Below are positions 26,426 through 35,410 of a stretch of 64,000 nucleotides of DNA, one piece after another. Location: NCBI RefSeq assembly GCF_001885735.1, contig NZ_JXKG01000008.1, positions 1 to 64,000 of the forward strand, in the 5' to 3' direction. Made by a program: the position numbers and the translations under genes. Source of the DNA: Enterococcus canintestini. GTDB taxonomy: Bacteria > Bacillota > Bacilli > Lactobacillales > Enterococcaceae. Positions within the stretch are counted from its first letter, which is position 1; each line of letters starts with the position of its first letter. Below the pieces are notes generated by a model. The model was not told where the DNA came from and searched no databases. It saw nothing but the letters and a program-made list of their open reading frames with translations.

Positions 26426-26911
26426 TTATTCAGTTAATTCGTTTAATGAACCAAAAGAAAGTTTTTGAAAATATTCGGGCTCTAATACAACTTTTTGCGC
26501 AGTAGCGCCAACTTGGTTGATTAATTCGACCGCATACGGATCGTTGCGATAATCATGTAAGTAATAAATTTTACGAATACCAGCTTGTAAAAGAGCTTTA
26601 GTGCATTGTAAACAAGGAAAATGGGTAACATAGACTTCTGCCTGATCGGTAGAAATACCCAATTTAGCACATTGTAAAAGTGCATTCATTTCAGCATGGA
26701 TGGTCCGAATACAATGATTATCTACGACGTAACAGCCATCATCAATACAATGGACATCCCCGCTAACTGATCCATTATAGCCCCCTGCGATAATGCGTTT
26801 GTCTTTTACTAAAGTGGCACCCACTTCAAGTCGCGTACACGTGCTTCGTAATGCTAAAAGGACTGCCTGTGCCATAAAATACTGGTCCCAAGGAATTCTC
26901 TGATCAGTCAT
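26426..26911 (-). CDS. comEB: ComE operon protein 2, dCMP deaminase-like
   Basis: A 161-residue zinc deaminase of the cytidine/deoxycytidylate family. The zinc site is intact: HAEMNALLQ (His and catalytic Glu) and PCLQC (two Cys). It lies between comEA and comEC, the conserved position of comEB, although it is not required for DNA uptake in studied species. dCMP deamination supplies dUMP for thymidylate synthesis. Confidence 0.93.
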   Translation of the reverse strand: MTDQRIPWDQYFMAQAVLLALRSTCTRLEVGATLVKDKRIIAGGYNGSVSGDVHCIDDGCYVVDNHCIRTIHAEMNALLQCAKLGISTDQAEVYVTHFPCLQCTKALLQAGIRKIYYLHDYRNDPYAVELINQVGATAQKVVLEPEYFQKLSFGSLNELTE

Positions 26912-26935
26912 AACTTTGCTCCTTTAAGATTTTAT

Positions 26936-27559
26936 TTATATTGTAATCGATGCACGTAATTTTTCAACCGTCTTTTCCCCGATTCCCGAAACTTCTTTTA
27001 GTTCTTCAATTGATTTAAAATTACCATTTTCTTCCCGATAAGTTAAAATTGCTTCTGCTTTTTTTATCCCAATTCCAGATAACGTTTGTAACTGTGTTAA
27101 ATCTGCTGTATTAATATTTACCTTTTCATTTGACGTAGCGCTTGCCATATTACTACCTTCAGTATCATTTACTTCATTAGTCTGTAGCTGTTCTTTTTTA
27201 TTGGGGACATAAACCATCTGTTGATCTTGAAGTTTTTGGGCTAAATTAATTTCTTTTTGTTGCGCCTCTTTTGTAAAGCCACCAGCTAGCTGCACCAATT
27301 TTTGCATTCTAGCATCATTGGAAAGCTCGTAAACACCAGGTTTTACCACTTCTCCTTTAATATCAACAGTAATGGTCGGGCTTTGACTTTGACTGGTTTT
27401 AGCTTCACTACTTGTCGTACTCGTAGTATTTGTTAAATTTTCCCATGATTTTTCTTCATTTTGTTTGTGCCAAATAAAAAAGATCCCCACTAGCAACAGG
27501 CAAATGCAAACTATTCCCCCAACAAACAACTGATTTTTTTTATTCGCTAAAAAGTCCAT
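26936..27559 (-). CDS. comEA: ComEA DNA receptor
   Basis: A 207-residue membrane-anchored DNA-binding protein of the competence machinery. It has one N-terminal membrane segment (about 12-30), a Ser/Thr-rich linker, an SLBB-like domain (DIKGEVVKPGVYELS, about 65-120) and a C-terminal double helix-hairpin-helix (LQTLSGIGIKKAEAIL and LKEVSGIGEKTVEKL). It is the first gene of the comE operon. No comK/ComX box was recognised upstream. Confidence 0.93.
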   Translation of the reverse strand: MDFLANKKNQLFVGGIVCICLLLVGIFFIWHKQNEEKSWENLTNTTSTTSSEAKTSQSQSPTITVDIKGEVVKPGVYELSNDARMQKLVQLAGGFTKEAQQKEINLAQKLQDQQMVYVPNKKEQLQTNEVNDTEGSNMASATSNEKVNINTADLTQLQTLSGIGIKKAEAILTYREENGNFKSIEELKEVSGIGEKTVEKLRASITI

Positions 27560-27631
27560 TTTCTCCTCCTTTCACATTTAATTACGCAATAAAAGACGCT
27601 AATATTTCAAACTTCATAAAAATAGCAAAAA

Positions 27632-27670
27632 ATCGTCAAAGATTAGATTTATTATCTCATCTTTGACGAT
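27632..27670 (-). terminator. Terminator of the ACT-UPF0210-HAD unit
   Basis: Arms ATCGTCAAAGAT and ATCTTTGACGAT with a 15-base loop, followed on the minus strand by TTTTTTGC. It separates that unit from comEA. Confidence 0.88.
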
Positions 27671-27720
27671 TGCTTCAACATATCCGTTTATCTGCATATC
27701 TATAGGCTTTTTTAAGTAAG

Positions 27721-28335
27721 TTACTTATCAATTAAATTTTCTAACTGTAAAAAATCGGTCGCATAATAATCAGCGACAATATTTTTTAGCAAACCTTCAT
27801 TATCAAAAAAACACGTTTTTAAGCCCGCTTTTTTTCCCGCCTCAATATCTAAAAGTCGATCACCTACCATCACAGTTTGCATTTTTGGCAAATGATATTT
27901 TTTCACTAGATAATTTAGTGCCGCTGGATCAGGTTTTCTGGCAAAATTATTTTCTTCTCCCACAACTTCAACAAAAAAATCAGTTAAATGATAATAATTC
28001 AATAATTTTTTCGTCGAAGAAACTGTACGATGAGTCATGATAAAATTGCGACCACCATTTTTTTGCACCGCATCTAATGTTTCTGCGACATGATCAAAAG
28101 GATGAGGCCACTTTTCCATGTCATTTTCATACTGATGAAAACGTTGCGAAAAATCATTAAAATCTAGTTGATAGCGCTGGGTGACAGCCTTTGAAGATTT
28201 TTCTTTTAATAGTTGATAAATCGTCTCTTTATCTGCAAATATACCTTCTTCTTGTAAAACTTTCAAAATTGCTTTTAACATGTTGGGGTAAGTATCAAAT
28301 AGCGTACCATCAAAGTCCCAAATAAAATCTTTCAT
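27721..28335 (-). CDS. HAD-superfamily phosphatase, Gph/PGPase-like
   Basis: About 204 residues, with the HAD nucleophile motif FIWDFDGTLFDTYP at the N-terminus, MTHRTV (motif II), the Lys of ARKPDPAALNYL (motif III) and VMVGDRLLDIEAG (motif IV). The cap is small and helical, as in phosphoglycolate-phosphatase-like proteins. The ATG at 28335 is preferred over TTG at 28344 because of its spacing to AAAGG. It starts 12 bases after the UPF0210 gene. The substrate is not known. Confidence 0.87.
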   Translation of the reverse strand: MKDFIWDFDGTLFDTYPNMLKAILKVLQEEGIFADKETIYQLLKEKSSKAVTQRYQLDFNDFSQRFHQYENDMEKWPHPFDHVAETLDAVQKNGGRNFIMTHRTVSSTKKLLNYYHLTDFFVEVVGEENNFARKPDPAALNYLVKKYHLPKMQTVMVGDRLLDIEAGKKAGLKTCFFDNEGLLKNIVADYYATDFLQLENLIDK

Positions 28336-28347
28336 AGCCACCAACCT

Positions 28348-29691
28348 TTAGTTTTTAAATGAATGAATTGGCGCTGGAATTCGTCCACCCCGGGCAATGA
28401 AATCACTACTTTTGGCTGGATTAACTTTCATTACCGGCGCGCGACCTAACAAACCACCAAATTCCACCATATCGCCTACTTTTTGTCCTTTAGCTGGAAT
28501 AATTCGTACCGCAGTTGTCTTGTGATTAATCACTCCAATAGCTGCCTCATCGGCAATCATAGCTGCAATCGTTTCAGCGGTTGTATCCCCTGGAATAGCG
28601 ATCATATCTAATCCCACAGAACAAATTGCCGTCATAGCTTCTAATTTTTCTAAATTTAACAAGCCATTTTCTACGGCTTTAATCATTCCCGCATCTTCAG
28701 AAACCGGGATAAAAGCACCTGATAAGCCACCAACATGATTACATGCCATTACGCCACCTTTTTTAACTGCGTCATTTAAAAGGGCAAGAGCAGCGGTTGT
28801 GCCGTGAGTACCGACAGATTCTAATCCCATTTCTTCTAAAATAAGGGCCACACTATCTCCCACAGCAGGTGTTGGTGCTAAAGACAAATCGACGATTCCA
28901 AACGGTACACCTAAACGCTTTGAAGCCACTTGTCCCACCAATTGTCCCATTCGTGTAATTTTGAAGGCAGTTTTTTTCACCGTTTCAGCCACCACATCAA
29001 AGGATTCCCCTTTAACTTTTTCCAAGGCTCGCTTCACTACACCTGGACCACTAACACCAACGTTAATTTCACAATCTGCTTCACCAACACCATGAAAAGC
29101 TCCCGCCATAAATGGGTTATCTTCAACTGCATTAGCAAAAACAACTAATTTTGCACACCCCATGTCTGATGCTTCAGCCGTTTTTTTGATTGTTTCTCCC
29201 ATTAATTTAACAGCATCCATATTAATTCCAGCTCGCGTTGAACCAATATTGACAGAAGAACAAACAAATTGCGTTTCCTTTAGGGCTTCAGGGATCGAAG
29301 CAATTAACGCTTGATCGGCTCCTTGGTAACCTTTTTCAACCAAAGCAGAAAAACCGCCGATGAAATTTACACCTAATGCAATTGCGGCTTTATCCAAAGT
29401 TTTAGCAAAAGGAATACAATCATTAGTCCCGCTTGCTGCGGCAATGAGTGAAATTGGCGTGACCGAAATTCGCTTATTAATAATTGGAATACCAAATTCT
29501 GTTTCAATCTCTTCGCCAACTCTAACCAAATGACGTGCTTTTGTGGTGATCTTGTCATAAATGTTAGCACAAGTTTTATTGACATCACCGCTGATACAAT
29601 CTAGTAAAGAGATTCCCATTGTAATCGTTCGTATGTCTAGGTTTTCTTCTTCTACCATGCGAATGGTTTCTAAAATCTGATTTGTTTCCAT
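28348..29691 (-). CDS. UPF0210/PFL-family protein (DUF711)
   Basis: A 447-residue cytosolic protein that belongs to the UPF0210 family, distantly related to pyruvate formate-lyase-like folds. Family traits seen are [20 protein letters not shown] near the start, [28 protein letters not shown] in the middle and [20 protein letters not shown] near the end. Its biochemical role is unsettled. It follows the small ACT-domain gene by 16 bases, a conserved pairing which suggests that the ACT protein senses an amino acid for it. Confidence 0.88.
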   Translation of the reverse strand: METNQILETIRMVEEENLDIRTITMGISLLDCISGDVNKTCANIYDKITTKARHLVRVGEEIETEFGIPIINKRISVTPISLIAAASGTNDCIPFAKTLDKAAIALGVNFIGGFSALVEKGYQGADQALIASIPEALKETQFVCSSVNIGSTRAGINMDAVKLMGETIKKTAEASDMGCAKLVVFANAVEDNPFMAGAFHGVGEADCEINVGVSGPGVVKRALEKVKGESFDVVAETVKKTAFKITRMGQLVGQVASKRLGVPFGIVDLSLAPTPAVGDSVALILEEMGLESVGTHGTTAALALLNDAVKKGGVMACNHVGGLSGAFIPVSEDAGMIKAVENGLLNLEKLEAMTAICSVGLDMIAIPGDTTAETIAAMIADEAAIGVINHKTTAVRIIPAKGQKVGDMVEFGGLLGRAPVMKVNPAKSSDFIARGGRIPAPIHSFKN

Positions 29692-29707
29692 GGTCTAAAC
29701 TCCTTAC

Positions 29708-29974
29708 TTATAATTTATGCATTGCATTGAAAATTTCTTCGTTTTGAATGTTGATTTTCACACCCAATTTCACCCCGACAGAATGCAATTCTTTTTTTAT
29801 ATTTTCAAAATCGGCATTTTGTTTTAATTGCAACATCATAGTCATTGTAAAATATTCTTCCATAATTGTTTGTGAAACATCCAAAATATTAATATCCAAA
29901 TCCGCCAGTTTTTGGCTTACCCCAGCAATGATTCCTACTTTGTCTTGGCCAATTACAGTTAAAATAGCTTTCAT
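29708..29974 (-). CDS. ACT-domain regulatory protein (UPF0237)
   Basis: An 88-residue single ACT domain. The ligand loop IGQDKVGIIAGVSQKLADL is typical of ACT/GcvR-like domains, which bind amino acids at a dimer interface. It is the first gene of a unit with the UPF0210 protein, and the pair is common in firmicutes. There is no enzyme domain. It starts after AGGAGG. Confidence 0.9.
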   Translation of the reverse strand: MKAILTVIGQDKVGIIAGVSQKLADLDINILDVSQTIMEEYFTMTMMLQLKQNADFENIKKELHSVGVKLGVKINIQNEEIFNAMHKL

Positions 29975-30073
29975 ATAAAAATACCTCCTGTTTTTTCAGA
30001 GTATAACAAAAATACAATTTCCTTACGATAAAAAAAAGAACAAAATAAATCTTATTAAAAGAATAGTTCGGAT

Positions 30074-30742
30074 TTATAGCATGGTTTTCTTAATAAGTGC
30101 CAATTTATCATTAAATTCATAGACAACTGGTTGTGCATTAGGAATAACAATAGTATCCAATTGATTATCAGGTACTTCTTCTAAATATTTTACTAGTGCC
30201 CGTAAACTGTTACCATGTCCTGCTACTAAAATATTTTTTCCAGCCAATAGAAGCGGTGCTATCTGATCTTGCCATAATGGCACAACTCGTTTTTGTGTTT
30301 GTGCTAAACTTTCACCTTTTGGAAGATCTTTTGAGCCTAACCCTTGGTAGCGACGATCAAAAGTTTGGCTACTTTCTAAAGGTGGCATCTCCCAATAGCC
30401 ACGGCGCCATTTTTTTACTTGTTCAACTCCGTAAAGAGTCGCCATTTCATCTTTATTTTTACCGATTAACGCCCCATAATGCCGTTCATTTAAGCGCCAT
30501 GTTTTTGTGACCGGCACCCATAATTGCTCAGCTTCTTCTAAGACTAATTGACTGGTTAAAATGGCTCTTTTTAAAACCGAAGTAAAGACAGCATCAAATT
30601 GAATATCAGCTTTATGAATTTTCTTGCCCGCTTCTTTTGCTTGCTGTTTACCTTTTTCCGTTAATGGAACATCCAACCAACCAGTCCAGTAATTTTCAAA
30701 ATTTGCGATACTTTCACCGTGACGTATTAATACAACTTTCAT
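30074..30742 (-). CDS. gpmA: 2,3-bisphosphoglycerate-dependent phosphoglycerate mutase paralogue
   Basis: A 222-residue protein of the cofactor-dependent mutase family, with the catalytic His in LIRHGESIANF, ERHYGALIGKN, WRRGYWEMPP and the second His in VAGHGNSLRAL. The usual RHGESxWN motif reads RHGESIANF, and the segment after PPL is shorter than in housekeeping GpmA (about 228). It is therefore probably a second, divergent mutase and not the main glycolytic enzyme. It is divergent from the MATE exporter and starts after GAGGAGG. Confidence 0.82.
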   Translation of the reverse strand: MKVVLIRHGESIANFENYWTGWLDVPLTEKGKQQAKEAGKKIHKADIQFDAVFTSVLKRAILTSQLVLEEAEQLWVPVTKTWRLNERHYGALIGKNKDEMATLYGVEQVKKWRRGYWEMPPLESSQTFDRRYQGLGSKDLPKGESLAQTQKRVVPLWQDQIAPLLLAGKNILVAGHGNSLRALVKYLEEVPDNQLDTIVIPNAQPVVYEFNDKLALIKKTML

Positions 30743-30919
30743 CTTGTTGCCTCCTCTTCTTTATTATCCCAGCAATAAAAAGAAATGTCATGAAAAAAGT
30801 GAAAATTCTTGCAAAATCGCCTGAAAAAAGCTTGTATTTGATAACTTTTATGCTACCATTTACTTTACTTAGACAAACAGTTAAAAATAATAAATATTCA
30901 AAAAATTAGGAGTAATTAC

Positions 30920-32275
30920 ATGAAAGATTTGACAACCGGAACACCTGCCAAACTGATTTTTATGTTTACCATTCCATTGTTTGTGGGAAATGTTTTTCAA
31001 CAATTTTATAATATGGTCGATATGATTATCGTCGGTCAAACTATCGGCAAAGATGCTTTAGCTGCTGTTGGATCTACCGGAAGTATTACGTTTTTAATCA
31101 TCGGTTTTGCCCAAGGTTTAACTGCAGGGCTATCGATTATTACTGCACAACGATTTGGTGCTAGAGATTACAAAAGTGTCAAAAAAAGTTTTGCAGCAAG
31201 TCTTGTTATTAGTTTAGTCGTCACCCTTATTTTAACCATTCTAAGCTTAGTCTTTTTGCGGCCCCTACTGGTTATTATGCAGACACCACCAGAAATTCTA
31301 AATCAAGCCCAAGAATTTATTTCTGTTATTTTAGGGGGAATGTTTGCCGCCATGGCGTTTAACCTTTTAAGCAATATGGTCCGTGCTTTAGGGGATAGCC
31401 GCACGCCACTATTCTTTTTAATTTTTGCAGTTATCATTAATGTCGTGCTCGATTTAGTTTTCATTACCCAATTTAATATGGGCGTTGCTGGTGCTGGTTA
31501 TGCTACTGTCATTGCACAAATGTCAGCTAGTTTAATGTGTTTTATTTATATTAAGCGACGAATTCCACTGTTACAAATTAGTAAAAGTGACTTTAAGGAT
31601 TTGAAAGAAGAATACCGTGTTCATCTAAATGCTGGACTGCCAATGGCTTTTCAGGCTTCAATTATCGCAATTGGCGCTGTTGTTTTACAATCAGCCATTA
31701 ATAGTCTTGGTACAGATGCAGTAGCAGCGCAAGCAGCGGCCGGTCGAATTGATCAATTTGCAACCCAGCCAATGATGAGTTTTGGGGTTACGATGGCGAC
31801 GTTTACTGCCCAAAATTATGGTGCAAAAAAATATGGTCGTATCTTAGAAGGTGTTAAACAGTGTTTAATCATGAGTATTATCTTTAGTATTATCGCCGGT
31901 ATTGTCGTGATTACATTTGGAGATTCTTTTGTCGCTTTATTTGTCAGTCGTAGTGAAACCAAAGTTTTTGAACTATCACGAATCTACTTTCTCATCGTCG
32001 CAAGTTTATATTGGATATTAGCGATTTTATTTATTTTGCGCTATACCTTACAAGGATTAGGGCAAACCAAAATCCCAACCATTGCCGGTATTATGGAATT
32101 GATCATGCGTTCGTTTGCAGCAATTGTTTTAACCCATTATTTCCAATATCCCGGTGCAGCAGCGGCATCACCCCTTGCTTGGGCGGGATCTGTCATTGTC
32201 TTATTATACTCCTATATTAAAGCTATGAAAGAATTACGTCGCTTAGATGAAGAACAAAAAATGCAGTTAAATTAA
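30920..32275 (+). CDS. MATE-family efflux transporter
   Basis: A 451-residue membrane exporter with twelve hydrophobic segments in two homologous halves. It opens with LTTGTPAKLIFMFTIPL and contains FYNMVDMIIVGQTIGKDALAAVG, the standard first-half motif of the DinF/NorM group. MATE proteins exchange cationic drugs or metabolites for Na+ or H+; the substrate here is unknown. It is a single gene with a strong site (TTAGGAG) and a terminator at 32280-32343. Confidence 0.92.
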   Translation: MKDLTTGTPAKLIFMFTIPLFVGNVFQQFYNMVDMIIVGQTIGKDALAAVGSTGSITFLIIGFAQGLTAGLSIITAQRFGARDYKSVKKSFAASLVISLVVTLILTILSLVFLRPLLVIMQTPPEILNQAQEFISVILGGMFAAMAFNLLSNMVRALGDSRTPLFFLIFAVIINVVLDLVFITQFNMGVAGAGYATVIAQMSASLMCFIYIKRRIPLLQISKSDFKDLKEEYRVHLNAGLPMAFQASIIAIGAVVLQSAINSLGTDAVAAQAAAGRIDQFATQPMMSFGVTMATFTAQNYGAKKYGRILEGVKQCLIMSIIFSIIAGIVVITFGDSFVALFVSRSETKVFELSRIYFLIVASLYWILAILFILRYTLQGLGQTKIPTIAGIMELIMRSFAAIVLTHYFQYPGAAAASPLAWAGSVIVLLYSYIKAMKELRRLDEEQKMQLN

Positions 32276-32279
32276 CGAA

Positions 32280-32343
32280 AACACACCCGTAATCTGTTTT
32301 TACCCTATGATAAAATAGGACAAAAATAGATTGCGGGTGTGTT
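32280..32343. terminator. Bidirectional terminator between MATE and PII-like genes
   Basis: Long arms AACACACCCGTAATCTGTTT and its near-complement at 32324-32343 form a stem of about 20 pairs, followed by ATTTTTT on the plus strand. It lies directly after both converging stops. Confidence 0.88.
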
Positions 32344-32358
32344 ATTTTTTATAAGTAA

Positions 32359-32727
32359 TTAATCGAGTAATTGATCCATATCGACAACTCTACGATAAGA
32401 GTTAATTTCTGTAATCCCCATTACCTTATCAATATCGATACTAAAACAAATACCGTTACCCGGTTCATTAATTTTAATGCCTCTACCAATGGCATCCATC
32501 ACTTCATTCGTGAGACTATCTGGCACCAAGGTTAATACAATATCTTTTTCAGGTTCAATTTCAATTCCAAAAAAGCGTCCTTTATCATGCGAACCAGATC
32601 CTTTACCGTGAAGTAAGGTTCCTCCATTTGCGCCAGCCTGTTTGGAATATTCAATGACAGCATCGCCTATGCCACGTTCCACAATAGTAATAATCATCTC
32701 AAGATTCAATGCTACTGGTTTGTTCAT
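32359..32727 (-). CDS. PII-family signal protein linked to DUF1538 transporters
   Basis: A 122-residue PII (GlnB/GlnK-like) protein. The ferredoxin-like core is recognisable from LEMIITIVERGIGDAVIE to KINEPGNGICFSIDI, the latter matching the nucleotide-binding B-loop region (KxGDGxIF) of PII. The T-loop region (GKGSGSHDKGRFFG) is short and lacks the Tyr that is uridylylated in enterobacterial PII. Its ATG overlaps the stop of the second DUF1538 gene (ATGA). By analogy to GlnK-AmtB it probably gates that membrane complex in response to nucleotides or a metabolite, which is inference. Confidence 0.83.
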   Translation of the reverse strand: MNKPVALNLEMIITIVERGIGDAVIEYSKQAGANGGTLLHGKGSGSHDKGRFFGIEIEPEKDIVLTLVPDSLTNEVMDAIGRGIKINEPGNGICFSIDIDKVMGITEINSYRRVVDMDQLLD

Positions 32728-33479
32728 TTTTCAGCCTCCACTTTCACTACTTTTTGTTCCGCTCTTCTTTTATAAATATATCCTAACGCAAGTGTTGATA
32801 AAATCGGAGTTAAAGCAATTAACGCTACTACTCCAAAACCATCAATTAACGGGCTCCGTCCTTCAATTTCAGCAGCAATCGCCACTGCCATTGATAAGAT
32901 GAAAGTTGAACACATAGGTCCAGTTGCAACCCCGCCATTGTCAAAAGCCATTGCTAAAAACATCTTATCTACTTTTCTACCTAAAATAAAAACGAGGATA
33001 TAACCCGGAATAAGAAAATAATACAAGCTAAAGCCTGCTAATAAGCGCCACATGGACAAACTGACAGCCGCACCTATCCCCAGTGAAACAACAGCTAACA
33101 AGACTTTACTGCGGACGGTTCCGCCACTTTCTTCTTCTACTTGTTTTACCATTACATGAATCGCCGGTTCAGCAAAACCAACTAAAAAGCCCATCAAAAA
33201 TCCTAATGGAATTAAAATCCAGTTATAATCTAACTTGGCAATTTCACTCCCAAGATATTGTCCTACCGGCACATATGCAATATTTACACCATGTAAAAAT
33301 AGAATTAAACCCACTGTGGTAATTAGAAAACCTTTCAAGATTTGAATAAATTTTTTCTTCTTCAATTTAAAACTGGTGAAATTCAACAAGACAAAGAGAA
33401 AAACAATGGGAAAAATTGCCAGTAATACTTCTTTAATCATCGTAGTAAAACCACTAAATACTTGTTGGAGAAAACTCAT
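32724..33479 (-). CDS. DUF1538 membrane protein, second subunit
   Basis: A 251-residue integral membrane protein with about seven hydrophobic segments. It shares two polar intramembrane motifs with the upstream gene: AEPAIHV near 103 and DNGGVATGP near 180, against AEPSVQV and DAGGVTTGP there. The two genes are therefore homologous halves of one complex. The function of DUF1538 is unknown, and a transporter or channel is likely. Start and stop codons overlap neighbours by 4 bases on both sides. The C-terminus is Lys- and Glu-rich and cytosolic. Confidence 0.8.
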   Translation of the reverse strand: MSFLQQVFSGFTTMIKEVLLAIFPIVFLFVLLNFTSFKLKKKKFIQILKGFLITTVGLILFLHGVNIAYVPVGQYLGSEIAKLDYNWILIPLGFLMGFLVGFAEPAIHVMVKQVEEESGGTVRSKVLLAVVSLGIGAAVSLSMWRLLAGFSLYYFLIPGYILVFILGRKVDKMFLAMAFDNGGVATGPMCSTFILSMAVAIAAEIEGRSPLIDGFGVVALIALTPILSTLALGYIYKRRAEQKVVKVEAEK

Positions 33480-34159
33480 TGGAAAATCACCCCCAACACC
33501 ATCACAGCTAAAATTGGCCCTAAAGAAGAAACGCCCACCATGCCAAAGCTATCATTTTCACCTTTTTTCTGATGAATCATACTGGTTAACCCACTCGCCA
33601 ACGCTAAAATAAATGGTACCGTAACTGGTCCAGTTGTTACCCCACCAGCATCAAAAGCAATTGGCATAAATTCTGGACTAGTGAAAAACGAGGCAATAAA
33701 CACAGCCACATAGCCTAATAACATCATCTGATAATAAGATAGACGAAATACTGTTCGTAATAACGCAAAAGCTAAGAAAATCCCGGTTCCGACACTGACA
33801 ACACCAATTAAAACAGCTTTAGTGATAGCGCCTTCAGAAATTTCAGTAACTTGTTGTGCTAAGACTTGAACAGATGGCTCTGCTATTGTAATCCCAATTC
33901 CAATTGAGAAACCCAAACTAATCATAAGTGCTAAGCTCCGGCGTTTAATCATGTATTCTCCTACCAATTCGCCCACACGTAACATGGAATACTCGGCACC
34001 AAATAAAAATAGTGTCATTCCAATCATCATGATTGCTGCGCCAATAATAATGGTTGCTAAGTCTTCAGCGGGTAATGGTGCAAAAATAAAGGTCAAAATG
34101 ACAATCAAAACTGTCATCGGTAAAATTGCAACAATCACTTCTTGAAAATTTTTTCGCAT
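33476..34159 (-). CDS. DUF1538 membrane protein, first subunit
   Basis: A 227-residue membrane protein and the first gene of the DUF1538-DUF1538-PII unit. Hydrophobic segments lie near 8-30, 35-55, 75-95, 112-135, 140-160, 175-195 and 205-225. The motifs AEPSVQV near 93 and FDAGGVTTGPVTVPFI near 169 lie within membrane segments and are repeated in the partner. It starts after AAGGAGG. A TATACT -10 box lies at 34213-34218 on the minus strand, but the -35 is poor, so regulation may need an activator. Confidence 0.8.
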   Translation of the reverse strand: MRKNFQEVIVAILPMTVLIVILTFIFAPLPAEDLATIIIGAAIMMIGMTLFLFGAEYSMLRVGELVGEYMIKRRSLALMISLGFSIGIGITIAEPSVQVLAQQVTEISEGAITKAVLIGVVSVGTGIFLAFALLRTVFRLSYYQMMLLGYVAVFIASFFTSPEFMPIAFDAGGVTTGPVTVPFILALASGLTSMIHQKKGENDSFGMVGVSSLGPILAVMVLGVIFQ

Positions 34160-34380
34160 ACAGTCCCTCCTTAAAAAATTTTGGACTACTTGAAAAAGTA
34201 CCCATTACCTTAAGTATACATGAAAATAACAAATAAAATACAAAACTATGTACATTTTTTAATAAAACAAACTGTAAACTCATTTATTTATTAATCAAAG
34301 TGGAACGATTATGTTTCTTCACCAGTATGGAGGTGAAATTTTAATACTTATTCTTAAAAATTTAGCTACATATAAAAATA

Positions 34381-34419
34381 CCCCAGCTACTTTTCAAAAA
34401 AAGTGAAAAGTAGCTGGGG
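34381..34419 (-). terminator. Terminator of the LysM-3D gene
   Basis: Arms CCCCAGCTACTTTTC and GAAAAGTAGCTGGGG form a perfect 15-pair stem. On the minus strand TATTTTTATA follows. Confidence 0.9.
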
Positions 34420-34429
34420 CTTACATGAT

Positions 34430-35062
34430 TTAGTTATCTAAAATAGTTACTTGTACTTGACGACGTCCCCAAGACTCACATTGAGCCGCAGTTGGAAAAT
34501 GGACGTCAATGATATTACCTTGAATTGCTGAACCAGTATCGACAGCGTAAGCTTCGCCATAGCCTTCAACATATAAATGTGTCCCTAATGGAATAACACT
34601 TGGGTCAACAGCCACCGCCATTGGATTTTCCAATAAATTTTGTCCCGTTGCTGTTACTGTACCACCACCTAGTGCATCGGCTGGATCAGAACTATAAGCT
34701 GTTGATTCCATCGTAATTGTGCGACCAGAATAGGTAGTATTAGTGTTTTGTGTAGCTGTTTCATTTTGGCTTACTGATTGTGAAGCTGACGTATTATTGT
34801 CTTCAGAAGCACTTGTTGCTTTGGCGTCTGTATCAAATTTTAATACTTGACCATCGATAATTAAATCGACATTTTGAATGTTATTTGCTTTTGCAATTGT
34901 ATTTACGTGATTTGTATCACCATAATATTTTAAGGAGATACTTGTTAATGTGTCAGAGCTGGTTACAGTATGGCTTACTTCAGCAGCATTGGCATTCATA
35001 CCAAAAGCTGCAAAGCCAGCTAAAACGGCAGTTGTGGCAAAAAGTGATTTTACTAATTTCAT
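34430..35062 (-). CDS. Secreted LysM and 3D-domain cell-wall protein
   Basis: A 210-residue exported protein. Signal peptide 1-26 (ends NANA), LysM domain about 28-76 (HTVTSSDTLTSISLKYYGD), a Ser/Thr/Gln linker, then a 3D domain about 115-208 that carries the three Asp of the family (STAYSSDPADALGG and AVDTGSAIQGNIIDVHF). This architecture matches YocH-like or resuscitation-type wall hydrolases, with the 3D domain related to the lytic transglycosylase MltA fold. It binds peptidoglycan by LysM. It is a single gene with its own terminator. Confidence 0.9.
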   Translation of the reverse strand: MKLVKSLFATTAVLAGFAAFGMNANAAEVSHTVTSSDTLTSISLKYYGDTNHVNTIAKANNIQNVDLIIDGQVLKFDTDAKATSASEDNNTSASQSVSQNETATQNTNTTYSGRTITMESTAYSSDPADALGGGTVTATGQNLLENPMAVAVDPSVIPLGTHLYVEGYGEAYAVDTGSAIQGNIIDVHFPTAAQCESWGRRQVQVTILDN

Positions 35063-35410
35063 ATATGAGTTGCTCCTTTGTTATCCAATATTCGTCTCAA
35101 ACGACTTCCATATCATAACAAGGAGTACACGCTCATAGGTGACAACAACTTAACAGAATGTTTCAAATTCAAAATAATTATTACAAAAAACCAAGTTTAT
35201 TTATAACCACGTGTTTAATTGCTTTAGTACCTAGGAAATTTGGACTTGGAAATTTTCTGACGATTGTCATATAACAACTTTATCTTTCTCAACAATAATT
35301 AAGAAACTTTTAAACGCGCTTAATTGCTCCTTTTTCCTTAGTAAAAATTACAAAACTGTTAATTTATTACCGCTAGATTAGCTATATCTCAACTTAAAGC
35401 CAAAATTGAC
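35063..35410. other. Intergenic region with no recognised gene
   Basis: A/T-rich sequence between the LysM-3D gene and a 45-residue miniprotein. I see no convincing frame with a ribosome site, no strong consensus promoter and no long inverted repeat. The 5' end of the LysM-3D transcript must lie here. Confidence 0.5.

Noticed and set aside
34305-34432. Plus-strand frame beginning MFLHQYGGEILILILK
   Set aside because: No ribosome site, only about 31 codons, and it reads through the strong terminator of the LysM-3D gene.
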